This document shows, one piece after another, positions 1 to 9,795 of a stretch of 64,000 bases of DNA. Position 1 is the first letter of the stretch. Each line of letters opens with the position of its first letter. The stretch spans positions 1,364,001 through 1,428,000 of the forward strand of contig OY763407.1 of the NCBI GenBank assembly GCA_963667425.1. Reading direction: 5' to 3'. The notes beneath the pieces were generated by a model that saw only the letters and a list, made by a program, of their open reading frames with translations, was not told the DNA's origin and made no database searches. The position numbers and the translations under genes were made by a program. This DNA is from G963667425 sp963667425 [NCBI: bacterium]. GTDB taxonomy: Bacteria; UBP6; UBA1177.

Positions 1-1274
1 GCTTCAGCCTTTAATATATCAATATTTTCTCCTGAGCCTGATGTCTGTTTAAGTTCTGCAAGTTCCTCTTCTGTTTTTGCAAATTCTTCAACCTTATAAT
101 TATAGGAAATAAAAAGGTTCATTTTTACCTGAATATCAAGTCCTTTGACTCTTGGAGGAATCTCTGCACCTGACATATATCTTTTAAGAACACCTAGCGC
201 TTTACGGTAATTAACAATATTATCCATAAGAAGAGAAGCTCTAACATCATTAAGAGTTCCTGTCACTTCGGCATTTACTGTATTTATTTTTTCAGCTTTT
301 TTGGTTTTTCCCATCATCCTTGGCTGATACACAAGTTTGTAACCAAGATATCCAACAGAAGCAACAAGTACAAACACAACAAAAATTCTAAGGAAATTAT
401 TTCTTTTATAGTACTTTCTTATTTTTTGATCAGTTCTTGACGGTTTTGCGACCTTTTTCTTTCCCTTTTTTACTTCTTCTTTTTTTACATCTTCATTCTT
501 CTGAGCTTCTTTTTTTGTTTCGGCATAACTTTTTCTTTCCATAACCACGCCGAGTTTCTGTTTATTGTTTTGTACATTATCAGAAACATTACCTGAATCT
601 GACATTGTGGTATCACCAAAAGAAAACTCTTTAGGTTGTGCAAAATTACTGTTTGGCTTTGAAGCAGAATTTTCATTTTCACTATTAGTTTCAGAGTCAT
701 CCTCTTCTATTTTTACAGGAGCTACATCTACTTCTTCAAGCAGAGAAGATTCGCCTCTGGAAAGCCGTCCTTCAAGATTGCCAAGTATATCATCCTGTGA
801 AAAATCATTTTTTTCGCCCATAGGCTTTTCTATGTCTTCTCTTTCACTGAAAAGAGCTTTTATAAACTCTTTATCATCTTCTATAGTATTTACATTAGAG
901 GTTTCTGAAGGTTCTGAAAAATCATTTTTTAAAGAATTCTTTTCAGAGACAGGAGATTCAGTAAAAACTGTGGATTCAAAAACCTCTGTAGCATTATCTA
1001 TTCTTGTTTCAGCATAAGAATCATTAGTTTCTATATTAAATGTTCCATCATTACCTAAATCATCAAAAAGTTCATCAAGTACATCGTCTGAAGAATTTAT
1101 CTCATCCATGTTTCTTGTTATTTCAAAACTAACCTCTTCAGTTGGTTTTGTTTCATTACCGCCAGCCGTAAATTCGGCATCACATGCAGAACATTTTACA
1201 AGAAGCCCCTCTGAAGGAACCTGTTCATCTTTAATGTTATATGCTTTTCCACATTGAGGACAGATAACTTTCAT
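1..1274 (-). CDS. Zinc-ribbon, single-pass membrane protein (3' end outside window)
   Basis: The reading frame stays open from the ATG at 1274 to the window edge, about 424 codons. The start is preceded by an AGGGTG ribosome site. Residues 1-35 carry CPQC and CSAC pairs, the MJ0042-type zinc ribbon found at the N-terminus of many deltaproteobacterial envelope proteins. A long acidic, Ser-rich, low-complexity region follows, then a Lys-rich stretch, then one hydrophobic segment (FLRIFVVFVLVASVGYLGY). The visible C-terminal part is a predicted extracytoplasmic helical domain. It is the last visible gene of the minus-strand operon, 26 bp after the cyclic-nucleotide-domain gene. Function unknown; zinc binding and membrane topology are inferred from motifs. 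Confidence 0.75.
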   Translation of the reverse strand, partial: MKVICPQCGKAYNIKDEQVPSEGLLVKCSACDAEFTAGGNETKPTEEVSFEITRNMDEINSSDDVLDELFDDLGNDGTFNIETNDSYAETRIDNATEVFESTVFTESPVSEKNSLKNDFSEPSETSNVNTIEDDKEFIKALFSEREDIEKPMGEKNDFSQDDILGNLEGRLSRGESSLLEEVDVAPVKIEEDDSETNSENENSASKPNSNFAQPKEFSFGDTTMSDSGNVSDNVQNNKQKLGVVMERKSYAETKKEAQKNEDVKKEEVKKGKKKVAKPSRTDQKIRKYYKRNNFLRIFVVFVLVASVGYLGYKLVYQPRMMGKTKKAEKINTVNAEVTGTLNDVRASLLMDNIVNYRKALGVLKRYMSGAEIPPRVKGLDIQVKMNLFISYNYKVEEFAKTEEELAELKQTSGSGENIDILKAE

Positions 1275-1300
1275 ATTTTCACCCTGTTAAATAAAATAAT

Positions 1301-1936
1301 CTATAACCACCATGAAGGGATACCGGCTGTACCAAGTCCTTTCTGCTGTCCTGGAAGGAGTTCAGTATACTTTTCTACGGAATACAATGAAATAAGATGT
1401 CTGACCCCTTCTCTGTCAAGCACTTTAACCATTGTTCCATCAAACATTATTATTTCACTATCCATATTTTCTATAATTTTTTTGATTTCGGAAATTTTTA
1501 TGCCAGTTTCGGTAGCTAAAGAAACAATAGATGTAATGCCATCCATTCCTGCACCAGTTCCGAAACATAAATTTTCAAGTGATTCAAGAAAACGCATCTG
1601 AAAATTACGGTTCTTTGTAACATCACATGAAGATGATGCAAGTGCAACTGATTTTGTGAAAATTCTCAGTGCTGAATCTCTGTGAGAATCAATAAATGAA
1701 TCCAGTTCACTTTCTATATATGATTCCGTAACAGTTTCAACTACAGCAGTAGCTGTATATTCAGCCATTTTTTCTGTAAAAACTCCTTCTTCACCAAAGA
1801 AATCTCCATCAGAAAGAAAAAAAGAAGTATCATTTCTTTCTATTTTTACAGACCCTTTGGCAATATAATAAAGAAAACCTGAAACAAAACCTTCTCTTAT
1901 TATAGTCTCTCCTGAACGAAATATATTTTTCTGCAT
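1301..1936 (-). CDS. Cyclic nucleotide-binding domain protein (Crp/Fnr-like sensor)
   Basis: A 211-residue protein. Residues 5-95 match the cNMP-binding beta-roll: GETIIREG near the start, a YIAKGSVKI strand, then GDFFGEEGVF in the place of the phosphate-binding cassette. The C-terminal half is helical and ends in a region (SLATETGIKISEIKKIIENM) that could be a degenerate winged-helix recognition segment, so it may be a divergent Crp-type regulator or only a sensor. It begins 3 bp after the stop of the DtxR-like gene, which implies co-transcription and possibly coupled translation. Ligand not predictable. Confidence 0.7.
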   Translation of the reverse strand: MQKNIFRSGETIIREGFVSGFLYYIAKGSVKIERNDTSFFLSDGDFFGEEGVFTEKMAEYTATAVVETVTESYIESELDSFIDSHRDSALRIFTKSVALASSSCDVTKNRNFQMRFLESLENLCFGTGAGMDGITSIVSLATETGIKISEIKKIIENMDSEIIMFDGTMVKVLDREGVRHLISLYSVEKYTELLPGQQKGLGTAGIPSWWL

Positions 1937-1939
1937 ATC

Positions 1940-2377
1940 TTAGTTATTATCCAATTTTTTATTTATAATATCGGCAAATTCGGAACATGTTTCAATTTTA
2001 TGCATAAAAGCCTGAAATTTCTCATATATGGAATCATCCATTATATGTTCCATTTTACAAGCAGTTCTATCTGCAAGTTCCGGTTCTGTTCCAAGCACTT
2101 CACTAAAAAAACGAAAAAACAGAATATGTTTTCCCTCAATTCTTTTTGCGAGAGTAAGCCCTTCACATGTAAGAATTATTTCACCTCTTGCCTTATAATT
2201 AATAAGTCCTTTTGAAGAGAGCTGTTTAAGTGCACCTGTCACACTTGCTCTGGCAACATTTAATTTTTCAGCAATATCTTTATTCTGTACATAGCCTTTT
2301 TCCACAAAAATAGAATATATTGCTTCCAAATAATCTTCCTGAGCCTTACTAAGAAGATTGAAAACACTATCGGACAT
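1940..2377 (-). CDS. DtxR/MntR-family metal-dependent transcriptional regulator
   Basis: 145 residues from the ATG at 2377, chosen because GAGAGGAA lies just upstream and a longer start would overlap coaBC. Residues 8-70 form the winged helix-turn-helix (QEDYLEAIY, then VARASVTGALKQLSSKGLI). Residues 75-135 are the dimerisation/metal domain. Visible candidate ligands are D15, E18, H84, C107, E110 and H111. D15 is the MntR-type residue, whereas C107 in the ACKMEH motif is the DtxR/IdeR-type residue, so manganese versus iron cannot be decided from sequence. There is no C-terminal SH3-like domain, as in MntR. It probably represses metal uptake genes elsewhere; none is visible here. Confidence 0.85.
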   Translation of the reverse strand: MSDSVFNLLSKAQEDYLEAIYSIFVEKGYVQNKDIAEKLNVARASVTGALKQLSSKGLINYKARGEIILTCEGLTLAKRIEGKHILFFRFFSEVLGTEPELADRTACKMEHIMDDSIYEKFQAFMHKIETCSEFADIINKKLDNN

Positions 2378-2414
2378 AAGTATTCCTCTCAAATTATAAC
2401 TCAGCTTAATATGT

Positions 2415-3635
2415 TTAATCTTTTTTGTCAAGTCTCTTCCTTAATGCCTGAAAAGCTTTTGAATTAATGATTTCAGCCAGCTTCTTTTTAGACATTTCAG
2501 GAAAAGATTCAATCCCTTCGGATGAAATCAAATCAACTTTGTTATTATTGTTACCAAAAGGATTCATAGTATCAGAAACACTATTGGCAACTATCATATC
2601 AAGTGCTTTATCTTTAAGTTTCTGCTTTGCATTTGCTATAAGATTATCAGTCTCAGCAGCAAACCCGACACGAATCTGTTTTTCATTAAGATATTTTGAA
2701 GTCTCTTTCAATATATCTTTTGTTCTTTTAAATGAAAAAACATTATCATTATTTTTCTTTATTTTTAAATCACTGCACTTTTCCGGAGTATAATCAGCAA
2801 CGGCTGCACTCATTATAAAAATATCATTATCTTTAATATTTGCGTCAACAGCGTTATACATATCATCGGCTGAAACGGTATAAATTATCTTTATGTTTTT
2901 AGAAAGACTTACAAGTGCTGGGTTACCGGAAATCAAAGTTACAGAACCACCTTTTTCTGCAATATCTTCTGCAATCATAAGACCCATTTTACCAGTTGAA
3001 CCATTAGTAAGATAGCGAATCGGATCGAGGAATTCTCTTGTAGCTCCGGCAGTTACAAGCCATTTAGTGTGTTGGTAAGGTTTTGGAGAAAGTATAGACT
3101 CAGCATAAGCAAAAATCTCATCAGGTTCAGCCATTCGCCCTTTTCCTGTTGTCATGCAGGCAAGCTCACCTTCACCTGGTTCAACAAAATAAACAGAAGT
3201 GTCTTCAGAGAGAGTTTTGATATTTCTCTCTGTTGCTTTGTTCTCATACATAAACTGATTCATTCCCGGAGCAAAAAGCACAGGAATGCTTCTTGCGCAA
3301 AGGACTGAGGAAAGAATATCGTCAGCAATACCATTTGCAGCTTTTGCCAAAATATTGGAAGTTGCGGGAGCAATAATAATGAGATCATTTTTCTGAGCAA
3401 GGTCTATATGAGGAATAAAAGAATCGTTATCATTATCAAAAAAAGCTTTAACAACTTTTTTACCTGAAAGAGCATTCCATGTTGCTTCACCAACAAAATT
3501 AAGAGATGCCTCAGTTGCAACAACAGTAATCTCTGCACCTGCTTTTTTAAGCAAACGGAGGAGATAAACCGATTTATAGGCAGCAATTCCGCCTGTAACA
3601 CCAAGAACTATTTTTTTTCCATTTAAAACAGACAT
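2415..3635 (-). CDS. coaBC: CoaBC: phosphopantothenoylcysteine decarboxylase / phosphopantothenate-cysteine ligase
   Basis: 406 residues, the normal length for the bifunctional enzyme. The N-terminal flavoprotein half has GVTGGIAAYKS, the active-site His in PHIDLA, the APATSN loop, the PGMNQFM substrate clamp and the Cys-containing ACMTTGKGRM segment. The C-terminal ligase half has LVTAGATREFLDPIRYLTNGS, KIKK and GFAAET. It makes 4'-phosphopantetheine from 4'-phosphopantothenate and cysteine (two consecutive steps of CoA synthesis) in the cytoplasm. It starts 6 bp after the Hsp70 gene in the same operon. No truncation or missing motif was seen. Confidence 0.95.
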   Translation of the reverse strand: MSVLNGKKIVLGVTGGIAAYKSVYLLRLLKKAGAEITVVATEASLNFVGEATWNALSGKKVVKAFFDNDNDSFIPHIDLAQKNDLIIIAPATSNILAKAANGIADDILSSVLCARSIPVLFAPGMNQFMYENKATERNIKTLSEDTSVYFVEPGEGELACMTTGKGRMAEPDEIFAYAESILSPKPYQHTKWLVTAGATREFLDPIRYLTNGSTGKMGLMIAEDIAEKGGSVTLISGNPALVSLSKNIKIIYTVSADDMYNAVDANIKDNDIFIMSAAVADYTPEKCSDLKIKKNNDNVFSFKRTKDILKETSKYLNEKQIRVGFAAETDNLIANAKQKLKDKALDMIVANSVSDTMNPFGNNNNKVDLISSEGIESFPEMSKKKLAEIINSKAFQALRKRLDKKD

Positions 3636-3641
3636 TTTTAC

Positions 3642-5510
3642 CTACTGATAGCTTGCAAGAATAAGTTTTCCATAAGCTTCTCTTATTGTCATAAGTTTAG
3701 TTTCAAAATCCTGTAAAGTATTAAGATTCAGCTTTTCACTTCTAAGATAGGCATTTGTTGTATCTATAAGACTTTCAAGTTTTGCAATTCTCTCTTTACC
3801 ACCATCGATGCTTTCAAAAAAACCATGAGCCTCCCTTTTCATTGTTTCAAGTTCAAACAGCTCTCTTTCAATATTCTGAACGACATCTTCTATAATGCTT
3901 TTTTCCGCAAGTTCAAGATAGTAATCACTGTTTTCAGCTATTTTCTGAGCAAGATCATCTTCTGAAAGATTTGATGAAGAAGAAACAGTAATATTCTGTT
4001 TTCTTCCAGTTTCAACATCAGTCGCTTCAACTGTAACAATGCCGTTGATATCTATTTCATAAGAAATATTTATTTTTACTTCTCCTCTTGGAGCTGGTCT
4101 CAAATTAAGGAACTCAAATTCTCCCAAAATTTCATTCTCAGATGCGACCTTGGAATCACCCTGTAAGAGAACTATTTTTGCTCTATCCTGATAATCTCTT
4201 GAGGTAACAAAAACATCATCAACAGAAATAGGAACCTTTGAATTCTTTTCGATAAGAGTATAGAACATGTCTCCACCGACAGCAATCCCAAGATTATGCG
4301 GAGTAACATCAAGAAGAATCATTTCAACATGATCCTGTTCATTCTCATCATCAAGATTTGTAGCCTGAATAGCAGCACCCAGAGCAACAGTTTCATCAGG
4401 GTTAACATTTTTAAGAATAGGTACATGCTTGGCAAAAGCATTTATTTCCTTCTGAATAAGAAGCATTCTTGTCTGCCCGCCTATCATTATTATGCCATCA
4501 AGGCCATCAACAGGCATTTCAATCTCCTCAAGAACTCGTGCAAAAGTCTGTATGGATCTTTTTACAAAAGGCATTGCAAGCTCATCAAGAAGCTCTCTGG
4601 TTACTGTACTTTTAAAAGAGACATATTCGCCCTTGGCATCTTCAAGATAAGGAATATCTATATCAACAGATTCCTGAAGAGTAAGACTCTTTTTTGCAGA
4701 TTCAGCATAATCATGAAGCCTCTGAATTATTGTACCCATTGCAGATTCAGCAAGCTCACACGTTGAAGTAAGCTGATTGACAAGATGTTCAAAAAGAACA
4801 TTTGTTATATCTTCTCCTCCGAGAAAAGTATTTCCAGCTGTGGCAATAACATTAAAAGCACCATGACCGACATCCATGATGGTAACATCAAACGTACCAC
4901 CACCAAAATCAAATACTGCAAGACGTTTTTCGTTTGCCCCTTCCTCCTGAAGAATTCCATAAGCTATTGCTGCCGCTGTAGGCTCATTTATAATTCTAAG
5001 CACCTCAAGACCAGCAATCAAAGCTGCATCTCTTGTTGCCTGTCTCTGCCTGTTATTAAAGTATGCAGGAACAGTTATAACCGCTTTTGTTACAGATTCT
5101 CCAAGATATTTTTCAGCCTGTGCACGAATTTCAGCAAGAAGATAGGAAGAAAGTTCTTCCGGCGTATAAGATTTTCCCGCAACAGGAATAGTCACCTCAA
5201 CACCATTATTTTCCTTTGAACGTTGTATTTTATATGAAAGCATAGGAATCAGCTGATTAACTACCGGACTGTCAAAAGGAAGCCCCATCAGACGCTTCAC
5301 ACAATAAACAGTATTTTCAGTATTCATAAGCATCTGCTCTGCTGCCGGATAACCACAGATTTTATCTACAGAACCGCCTCTGGGAACAAAACTGACAACA
5401 GAAGGGATTGTCTTGCGGCCACCCATATCAGGTATAACTTCGGGTTTTCCGTTAATAATAGCTGCAACACAGCAGGTTGTAGTGCCCAAATCTATTCCTA
5501 TAACAGTCAT
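3642..5510 (-). CDS. Hsp70-family chaperone (DnaK paralogue)
   Basis: 622 residues. The ATPase domain carries IGIDLGTTT (phosphate 1), [12 protein letters not shown], and [11 protein letters not shown] (phosphate 2). The substrate-binding beta domain begins with [15 protein letters not shown] and contains [18 protein letters not shown] short helical lid ends in Tyr-Gln, without the acidic C-terminal tail of canonical DnaK. There is no grpE or dnaJ nearby. Instead it sits 14 bp after hslU, inside a protease/CoA operon, so it is more likely a specialised Hsp70 paralogue than the main dnaK. Start supported by GAGGCG upstream. The symbol is withheld because a second dnaK elsewhere is likely. Confidence 0.9.
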   Translation of the reverse strand: MTVIGIDLGTTTCCVAAIINGKPEVIPDMGGRKTIPSVVSFVPRGGSVDKICGYPAAEQMLMNTENTVYCVKRLMGLPFDSPVVNQLIPMLSYKIQRSKENNGVEVTIPVAGKSYTPEELSSYLLAEIRAQAEKYLGESVTKAVITVPAYFNNRQRQATRDAALIAGLEVLRIINEPTAAAIAYGILQEEGANEKRLAVFDFGGGTFDVTIMDVGHGAFNVIATAGNTFLGGEDITNVLFEHLVNQLTSTCELAESAMGTIIQRLHDYAESAKKSLTLQESVDIDIPYLEDAKGEYVSFKSTVTRELLDELAMPFVKRSIQTFARVLEEIEMPVDGLDGIIMIGGQTRMLLIQKEINAFAKHVPILKNVNPDETVALGAAIQATNLDDENEQDHVEMILLDVTPHNLGIAVGGDMFYTLIEKNSKVPISVDDVFVTSRDYQDRAKIVLLQGDSKVASENEILGEFEFLNLRPAPRGEVKINISYEIDINGIVTVEATDVETGRKQNITVSSSSNLSEDDLAQKIAENSDYYLELAEKSIIEDVVQNIERELFELETMKREAHGFFESIDGGKERIAKLESLIDTTNAYLRSEKLNLNTLQDFETKLMTIREAYGKLILASYQ

Positions 5511-5524
5511 AACGCCTCGCTCAA

Positions 5525-6889
5525 TTATATAATATAGTTATTAAGTTTTTCCTTCTCTTCCTGCCCTGTGAAGATGCTTTTTACAAACTTTTCATCAACA
5601 GTAATCTTCTGTTTTCCCATATCGGGAGCCATAAAAGAGAGATCTTCCAGAATTCTTTCCATAACTGTCTGTAGTCTTCTGGCACCAATATTCTGAGTTG
5701 TGTTATTAAGTTCATACGAAACCTTTGCAATCTCCTTAACAGCCTCTTTCTTAAAAACAAGATTTACATTCTCAGCCTTCATAAGCTCGGTATACTGTTT
5801 AACAAGTGAATTTTCCGGCTCAGTCAGAATCTTTTCAAAATCCTCAACAGAAAGTGAATCAAGAGTTACAGAAAGAGGAAATCTTCCCTGCAATTCAGGA
5901 ATAAGATCCTCAGGACTTGTCATATGAAAAGCGCCGGCAGCAATAAAAAGGACATGATCCGTCTTAATCGGACCGTATTTGGTATTAACAGTCGAACCCT
6001 CAACAATAGGAAGAATATCTCGCTGAACACCTTCACGGGAAACATCCGGTCCATGTGAGGAGGATTTACCAACTATCTTGTCAATCTCATCAATAAAAAT
6101 AATACCGCTATTTTCCGCCCACTGAAGAGCTTCCTGCTGAATTTTATCCATATCCAGCATTTTCTGAGCCTCTTCATTGGTGATATGTTCCAGAGCTTCT
6201 TTAACACTGACCTTTTTTTCCTTTTTCATTGATGGAAAAATAGACCCCATCATATCTCTTATGGAACTATCCATATCATCACTGCTCATACCGGAAGAAA
6301 TCTCAAAAACAGGAATATTCTTTGATTCTACAGTTATACTCACAAGCCTGTCATCAAATTCACCATCTTCCAGCTTTTTTCTGTTCTTATATCTGTACTC
6401 TTCCTGTCTTTTCTTTCTTGAATCATAATCCTCAACATCATCACTGAGATCATCAGGATCAGGAATGCCCAGAAGAGAAAGCACTTTTTCTCTGGCAACA
6501 TCAGCAGCTCTTTCTCTTACAATTTCGATTTCTCTTCTTTTCATAATATTTATAGCATTCTTAACAAGATCCTTAACCATAGATTCTACATCACGCCCCA
6601 CATAACCTACTTCAGTAAATTTAGTAGCCTCAACCTTCACAAAAGGAGCATCGGCAATCTGAGCAAGTCTTCTTGCAATCTCAGTTTTACCAACACCGGT
6701 AGGACCTGACATCATAATATTTCTTGGAATAATCTCTTCTCTTAAACTTTTATCCTCAACAAGAGAACGTCTCCATCTGTTTCTTAGAGCAATAGCAACA
6801 GTCCTTTTAGCCCTATCCTGACCAATAATATACCTGTTAAGCTCGGAAACAATCTCTCTGGGAGTAAGATTTGAAACAGAAACTGTCAT
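5525..6889 (-). CDS. hslU: HslU (ClpY), AAA+ ATPase subunit of the HslVU protease
   Basis: 454 residues. Walker A is GPTGVGKT at residues 62-69. The pore loop GYVGRDVES follows, then the acidic, variable intermediate domain (about 110-240), Walker B (IIFIDEIDK) and the C-terminal domain with ELQGRFPL and [17 protein letters not shown]. HslU unfolds substrates and feeds them to the HslV peptidase. It overlaps the hslV stop by 4 bp (ATGA-type overlap), so translation is probably coupled. All catalytic motifs are present. Confidence 0.97.
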   Translation of the reverse strand: MTVSVSNLTPREIVSELNRYIIGQDRAKRTVAIALRNRWRRSLVEDKSLREEIIPRNIMMSGPTGVGKTEIARRLAQIADAPFVKVEATKFTEVGYVGRDVESMVKDLVKNAINIMKRREIEIVRERAADVAREKVLSLLGIPDPDDLSDDVEDYDSRKKRQEEYRYKNRKKLEDGEFDDRLVSITVESKNIPVFEISSGMSSDDMDSSIRDMMGSIFPSMKKEKKVSVKEALEHITNEEAQKMLDMDKIQQEALQWAENSGIIFIDEIDKIVGKSSSHGPDVSREGVQRDILPIVEGSTVNTKYGPIKTDHVLFIAAGAFHMTSPEDLIPELQGRFPLSVTLDSLSVEDFEKILTEPENSLVKQYTELMKAENVNLVFKKEAVKEIAKVSYELNNTTQNIGARRLQTVMERILEDLSFMAPDMGKQKITVDEKFVKSIFTGQEEKEKLNNYII

Positions 6890-7431
6890 TTCGCACCCCC
6901 TATCTTAAGTTCTTCAAAAGAAATATTGCTGTTTGTGTAAATACATATCTCTGAAGCAATCTTTAAGGAACGGAGAGCAATCTCCTTTGCTCCGAGTCTT
7001 GTATTATCGCTCAAAGCAAGAGCAGCGGCATAAGCATAAGAACCGCCTGAACCAATAGCAAAAATATTCCTTTCAGGAGAAAGCACATCTCCAGCGCCTG
7101 AAATAAGAAAAGTTTCCGTTTCATCAGCAATAAGAAGCATAGCCTCAAGTTTATTTAAAACACGATCTCTTCGCCATGATTTACTAAGTTCGACAGCAGC
7201 CTTTTTAGTCTGATGGTTATATTTTTTAAGCATTTCCTCAAACATCTCAAAAAGAGTTACAGCATCGGAAGTGGAACCGGCAAAACCGGCAATAACACGC
7301 CCCTCGTCAAGCTGTCTGACCTTTCTGGCATTACCCTTAGCCACAGTATGACCTAAAGTAACCTGGCCATCGCCCGCAATAACAACACCCCTATTATCAC
7401 GAACAGCTATAATAGTCGTTCCTTCAAACAT
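6886..7431 (-). CDS. hslV: HslV (ClpQ), threonine peptidase subunit of HslVU
   Basis: 181 residues. The catalytic threonine is T5 in MFEGTTI, so a four-residue propeptide must be removed, as in other bacteria with a longer HslV N-terminus. The following strand AGDGQVTLG and the [15 protein letters not shown] segment are characteristic of the family. It starts just after the recombinase gene (stop and start separated by one base) and overlaps hslU. The order xerC-hslV-hslU is also known from Firmicutes (codV-clpQ-clpY) and some Proteobacteria. Confidence 0.97.
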   Translation of the reverse strand: MFEGTTIIAVRDNRGVVIAGDGQVTLGHTVAKGNARKVRQLDEGRVIAGFAGSTSDAVTLFEMFEEMLKKYNHQTKKAAVELSKSWRRDRVLNKLEAMLLIADETETFLISGAGDVLSPERNIFAIGSGGSYAYAAALALSDNTRLGAKEIALRSLKIASEICIYTNSNISFEELKIGGAK

Positions 7432-7432
7432 A

Positions 7433-8332
7433 TCAATCTCCTGTTTTTTTATTCAGAGGATGAGCCTTCCTATGAACATTTTTAAGTTCCCCAATAGAAA
7501 GATGCGTGTAAATCTCCGTCGTTGAAAGATTACTATGCCCTAGCATAGACTGAAGATAGCGCAGATTTATCCCGTTTTCAAGAAAATGGGAAGCAAAACT
7601 ATGCCTAAGCATATGCGGCGTTATCTTTCTGTAAATACCAACATTAGCAGCAAGCTTATCAAGAACGAATTCAACCCCCCTCGTAGTAATTACACCACCC
7701 TTCTGATTTCTAAAAATAAACTCGGACGGATCCCGCATCCAGCCACGTTTATAAAGATAATCTTTAACAGCATTACCGGCAGAATCAGTCACAGGAACAA
7801 TACGCTCCTTTTTTCCCTTACCGAAAATTCTTACCGTTAAATCTCTAAAATCAATATCTTTTACCCGTAAAGAGACAAGTTCGCTGACACGTATTCCTGA
7901 AGAATAAAAAAGCTCAACCATAGCTCTGTCCCTGAAACCGGTAACAGTATCAGGATAATTAAAATTAACCAGAGATATAATTTCATCCTTTGTAAGCATA
8001 TCAGGAAGATGCTTGGGTTTCCTTGGTGAAACAATAGAAACAGCAGGATTTTCCTCAATTAACCCCCTCTTCTGAAGAAAAGAAAAAAACTTTCTAAGAG
8101 AAGCAATCTTTCTAAGCATAGAAGAAGGAGAAACTGAATCATACAAAGTTCCAAGATAATCAGAAATATCATCCTTAGAAACAGATTCAGCATCAACACC
8201 AGATTCAGTCATAAAATCCAACATCTGTGAAACATCCCTCACATAAGCTTCAACAGTATTGTCAGAAAACCGCTTTTCATACTTGAGATAATCACTGAAA
8301 AGCGAAACACGGGAACTCATATCCAGCCTCAT
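7433..8332 (-). CDS. xerC: XerC/XerD-type tyrosine recombinase
   Basis: 299 residues, the usual Xer length. Residues 8-95 form the SAM-like core-binding domain. The catalytic set is complete: R148 (SSGIRVSEL), K172 (GKGKKER), H240 and R243 (HMLRHSF), H266 (LGHSNLS) and Y275 (TEIYTH). It probably resolves chromosome dimers at dif with a partner Xer. It is first in the operon with hslVU. An alternative start at 8320 (codon 5) has a better-placed GAGG; the ATG at 8332 would leave only about 10 nt of leader after the predicted promoter. The XerC versus XerD assignment rests on gene order only. Confidence 0.9.
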   Translation of the reverse strand: MRLDMSSRVSLFSDYLKYEKRFSDNTVEAYVRDVSQMLDFMTESGVDAESVSKDDISDYLGTLYDSVSPSSMLRKIASLRKFFSFLQKRGLIEENPAVSIVSPRKPKHLPDMLTKDEIISLVNFNYPDTVTGFRDRAMVELFYSSGIRVSELVSLRVKDIDFRDLTVRIFGKGKKERIVPVTDSAGNAVKDYLYKRGWMRDPSEFIFRNQKGGVITTRGVEFVLDKLAANVGIYRKITPHMLRHSFASHFLENGINLRYLQSMLGHSNLSTTEIYTHLSIGELKNVHRKAHPLNKKTGD

Positions 8333-8348
8333 TATTTTTAGTCTGAAT

Positions 8349-8376
8349 ATTATATAAACAAAGCCTTTTTTTACAA
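8349..8376 (-). promoter_or_regulatory. Promoter of the xerC-hslVU-coaBC operon
   Basis: On the minus strand TTGTAA (8376-8371), a 16-bp spacer and a perfect TATAAT (8354-8349) sit just upstream of the recombinase start. It is the only good sigma-70 signal seen ahead of the eight-gene operon. Confidence 0.6.
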
Positions 8377-8454
8377 GAAATTACGCTCCTGGGGAACAGT
8401 AAAAAAGAAAAGTAAACATAAAAACATATAAACACTGGCTTGTAAAAACAAAAC

Positions 8455-8482
8455 TTGCAAACACACATTAAAAGATTAAAAT
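8455..8482 (+). promoter_or_regulatory. Promoter of the serpin gene
   Basis: TTGCAA (8455-8460), 16-bp spacer, TAAAAT (8477-8482), giving a leader of about 30 nt with an AAGGAGAAAA ribosome site before the serpin ATG. It is divergent from the operon promoter. Confidence 0.5.
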
Positions 8483-8520
8483 CATAACGTATCTGTTAAT
8501 TTACACCAAGGAGAAAACCA

Positions 8521-9795
8521 ATGAAAAAAGTAGTCTTTTTCATGTTATTATCATTATTTATTTTTATCTCATGTGAAGATACATCAAGCAGTAACAATGA
8601 AATATCAGAAGAACTGACAGAAAAATATCTACAGGCAGACACACATGCAGAAAAAGTATCATCCGAATTATCCAAAGCAAACTCAAGACTCGGCATGAAA
8701 CTGTTTGAAAAAATTACACAGGAAGAAACAGGAAAAAACGTCATGATATCGCCTCTCTCAATAGCAATAGCCATGACAATGGTAACAAACGGAGCCAGCG
8801 GAGAAAATCTTACTGAAATGAAAAACGTCCTTGAACTTTCTGACATGGAAATGGACGCAGTAAACACCCAGTTCAAAGAATTAATCCAGAGCCTTATTTC
8901 AGCAGACCAGAATCTGACACTTGAAATTGCAGACTCAGTCTGGATTGACAGTACCTTTTCTAATGAAGTAAAAGAAAGCTTTACAAAAACACTTGAAGAC
9001 AACTATTTTACGGAATCATTTATTGAAAATTTCTATGAAGATCAAACTGTAGATAAAATAAACAAATGGGTATCAGAAAATACAAACGGAAAAATAGATA
9101 AAATAATTAATGAAATAGGTCCAGATGCTGTAATGTATCTCATAAACGCAGTCTATTTTAATGCAAACTGGACAACAACATTTGATAAAAGCGAAACCAA
9201 AGCAAAAACCTTTTATACAAAAACAGGGGAAAAATCGTGTGATTTTATGACCTTTAAAGAAAATCAGTCATTTAAATTCAAAACCGTTGAAGATGAAAAT
9301 TACCCGGCATCAGTTGTAAGATTACCATACGGAAGAGGCGTATTTTCATTTTACGGAATACTCCCGGAAGACAAAAACACAGACATTGACAGTTTCATTG
9401 CAAACATGAAAGAGAAAGGAATTGACACATACCTTGAAAATCTCACCATTGAAGAAGCCTACGTAAACATGCCAAAATTTAAATTCGAATACAGCAAACA
9501 CCTGATGGAAATATTTAATATGCTCGGAATGGAAAAAGCCTTTAAAGGAGAAAAAGCCTTTTTAAACATCGCTGAAAACCATGACGTAAACATTTCGGAC
9601 ATATTTCACAAAACATACATAGACGTAAATGAATCAGGCACAGAAGCAGCAGCAGTAACAGAAGTTGAAATGTCCGATTCAGCCGCAAGCATGGCAATAT
9701 TTAACGCAAACCATCCATTTGTGTTTGTAATCCGTGATGATAGAAACGGAGCAATCCTTTTCATGGGAAAAGTCGAAGACCCGACAGCCGAGTAA
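8521..9795 (+). CDS. Lipoprotein serpin (serine protease inhibitor, MEROPS I4 type)
   Basis: 424 residues. A signal peptide ends in the lipobox FISC (Cys18), so the inhibitor is probably tethered to the envelope. The serpin fold is recognisable throughout: NVMISPLSIAIAMTMV, YLINAVYFNANW, and the C-terminal HPFVFVIRDDRNGAILFMGKV. The reactive-centre hinge ESGTEAAAVTE has small residues at P12-P9, as in inhibitory serpins. By alignment to the alpha-1-antitrypsin loop, P1 falls at or near the Ser/Ala of SDSAAS, which suggests an elastase-like target; this last point is inference. It is transcribed alone, divergent from the hslVU operon. It could protect the cell from its own secreted proteases or from foreign ones. 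Confidence 0.93.
   Translation: MKKVVFFMLLSLFIFISCEDTSSSNNEISEELTEKYLQADTHAEKVSSELSKANSRLGMKLFEKITQEETGKNVMISPLSIAIAMTMVTNGASGENLTEMKNVLELSDMEMDAVNTQFKELIQSLISADQNLTLEIADSVWIDSTFSNEVKESFTKTLEDNYFTESFIENFYEDQTVDKINKWVSENTNGKIDKIINEIGPDAVMYLINAVYFNANWTTTFDKSETKAKTFYTKTGEKSCDFMTFKENQSFKFKTVEDENYPASVVRLPYGRGVFSFYGILPEDKNTDIDSFIANMKEKGIDTYLENLTIEEAYVNMPKFKFEYSKHLMEIFNMLGMEKAFKGEKAFLNIAENHDVNISDIFHKTYIDVNESGTEAAAVTEVEMSDSAASMAIFNANHPFVFVIRDDRNGAILFMGKVEDPTAE

Noticed and set aside
565-1017. A 150-codon plus-strand frame, Ser-rich
   Set aside because: It is the opposite strand of the zinc-ribbon protein gene, which has a good start, CxxC motifs and a transmembrane segment. The Ser richness mirrors acidic codons.
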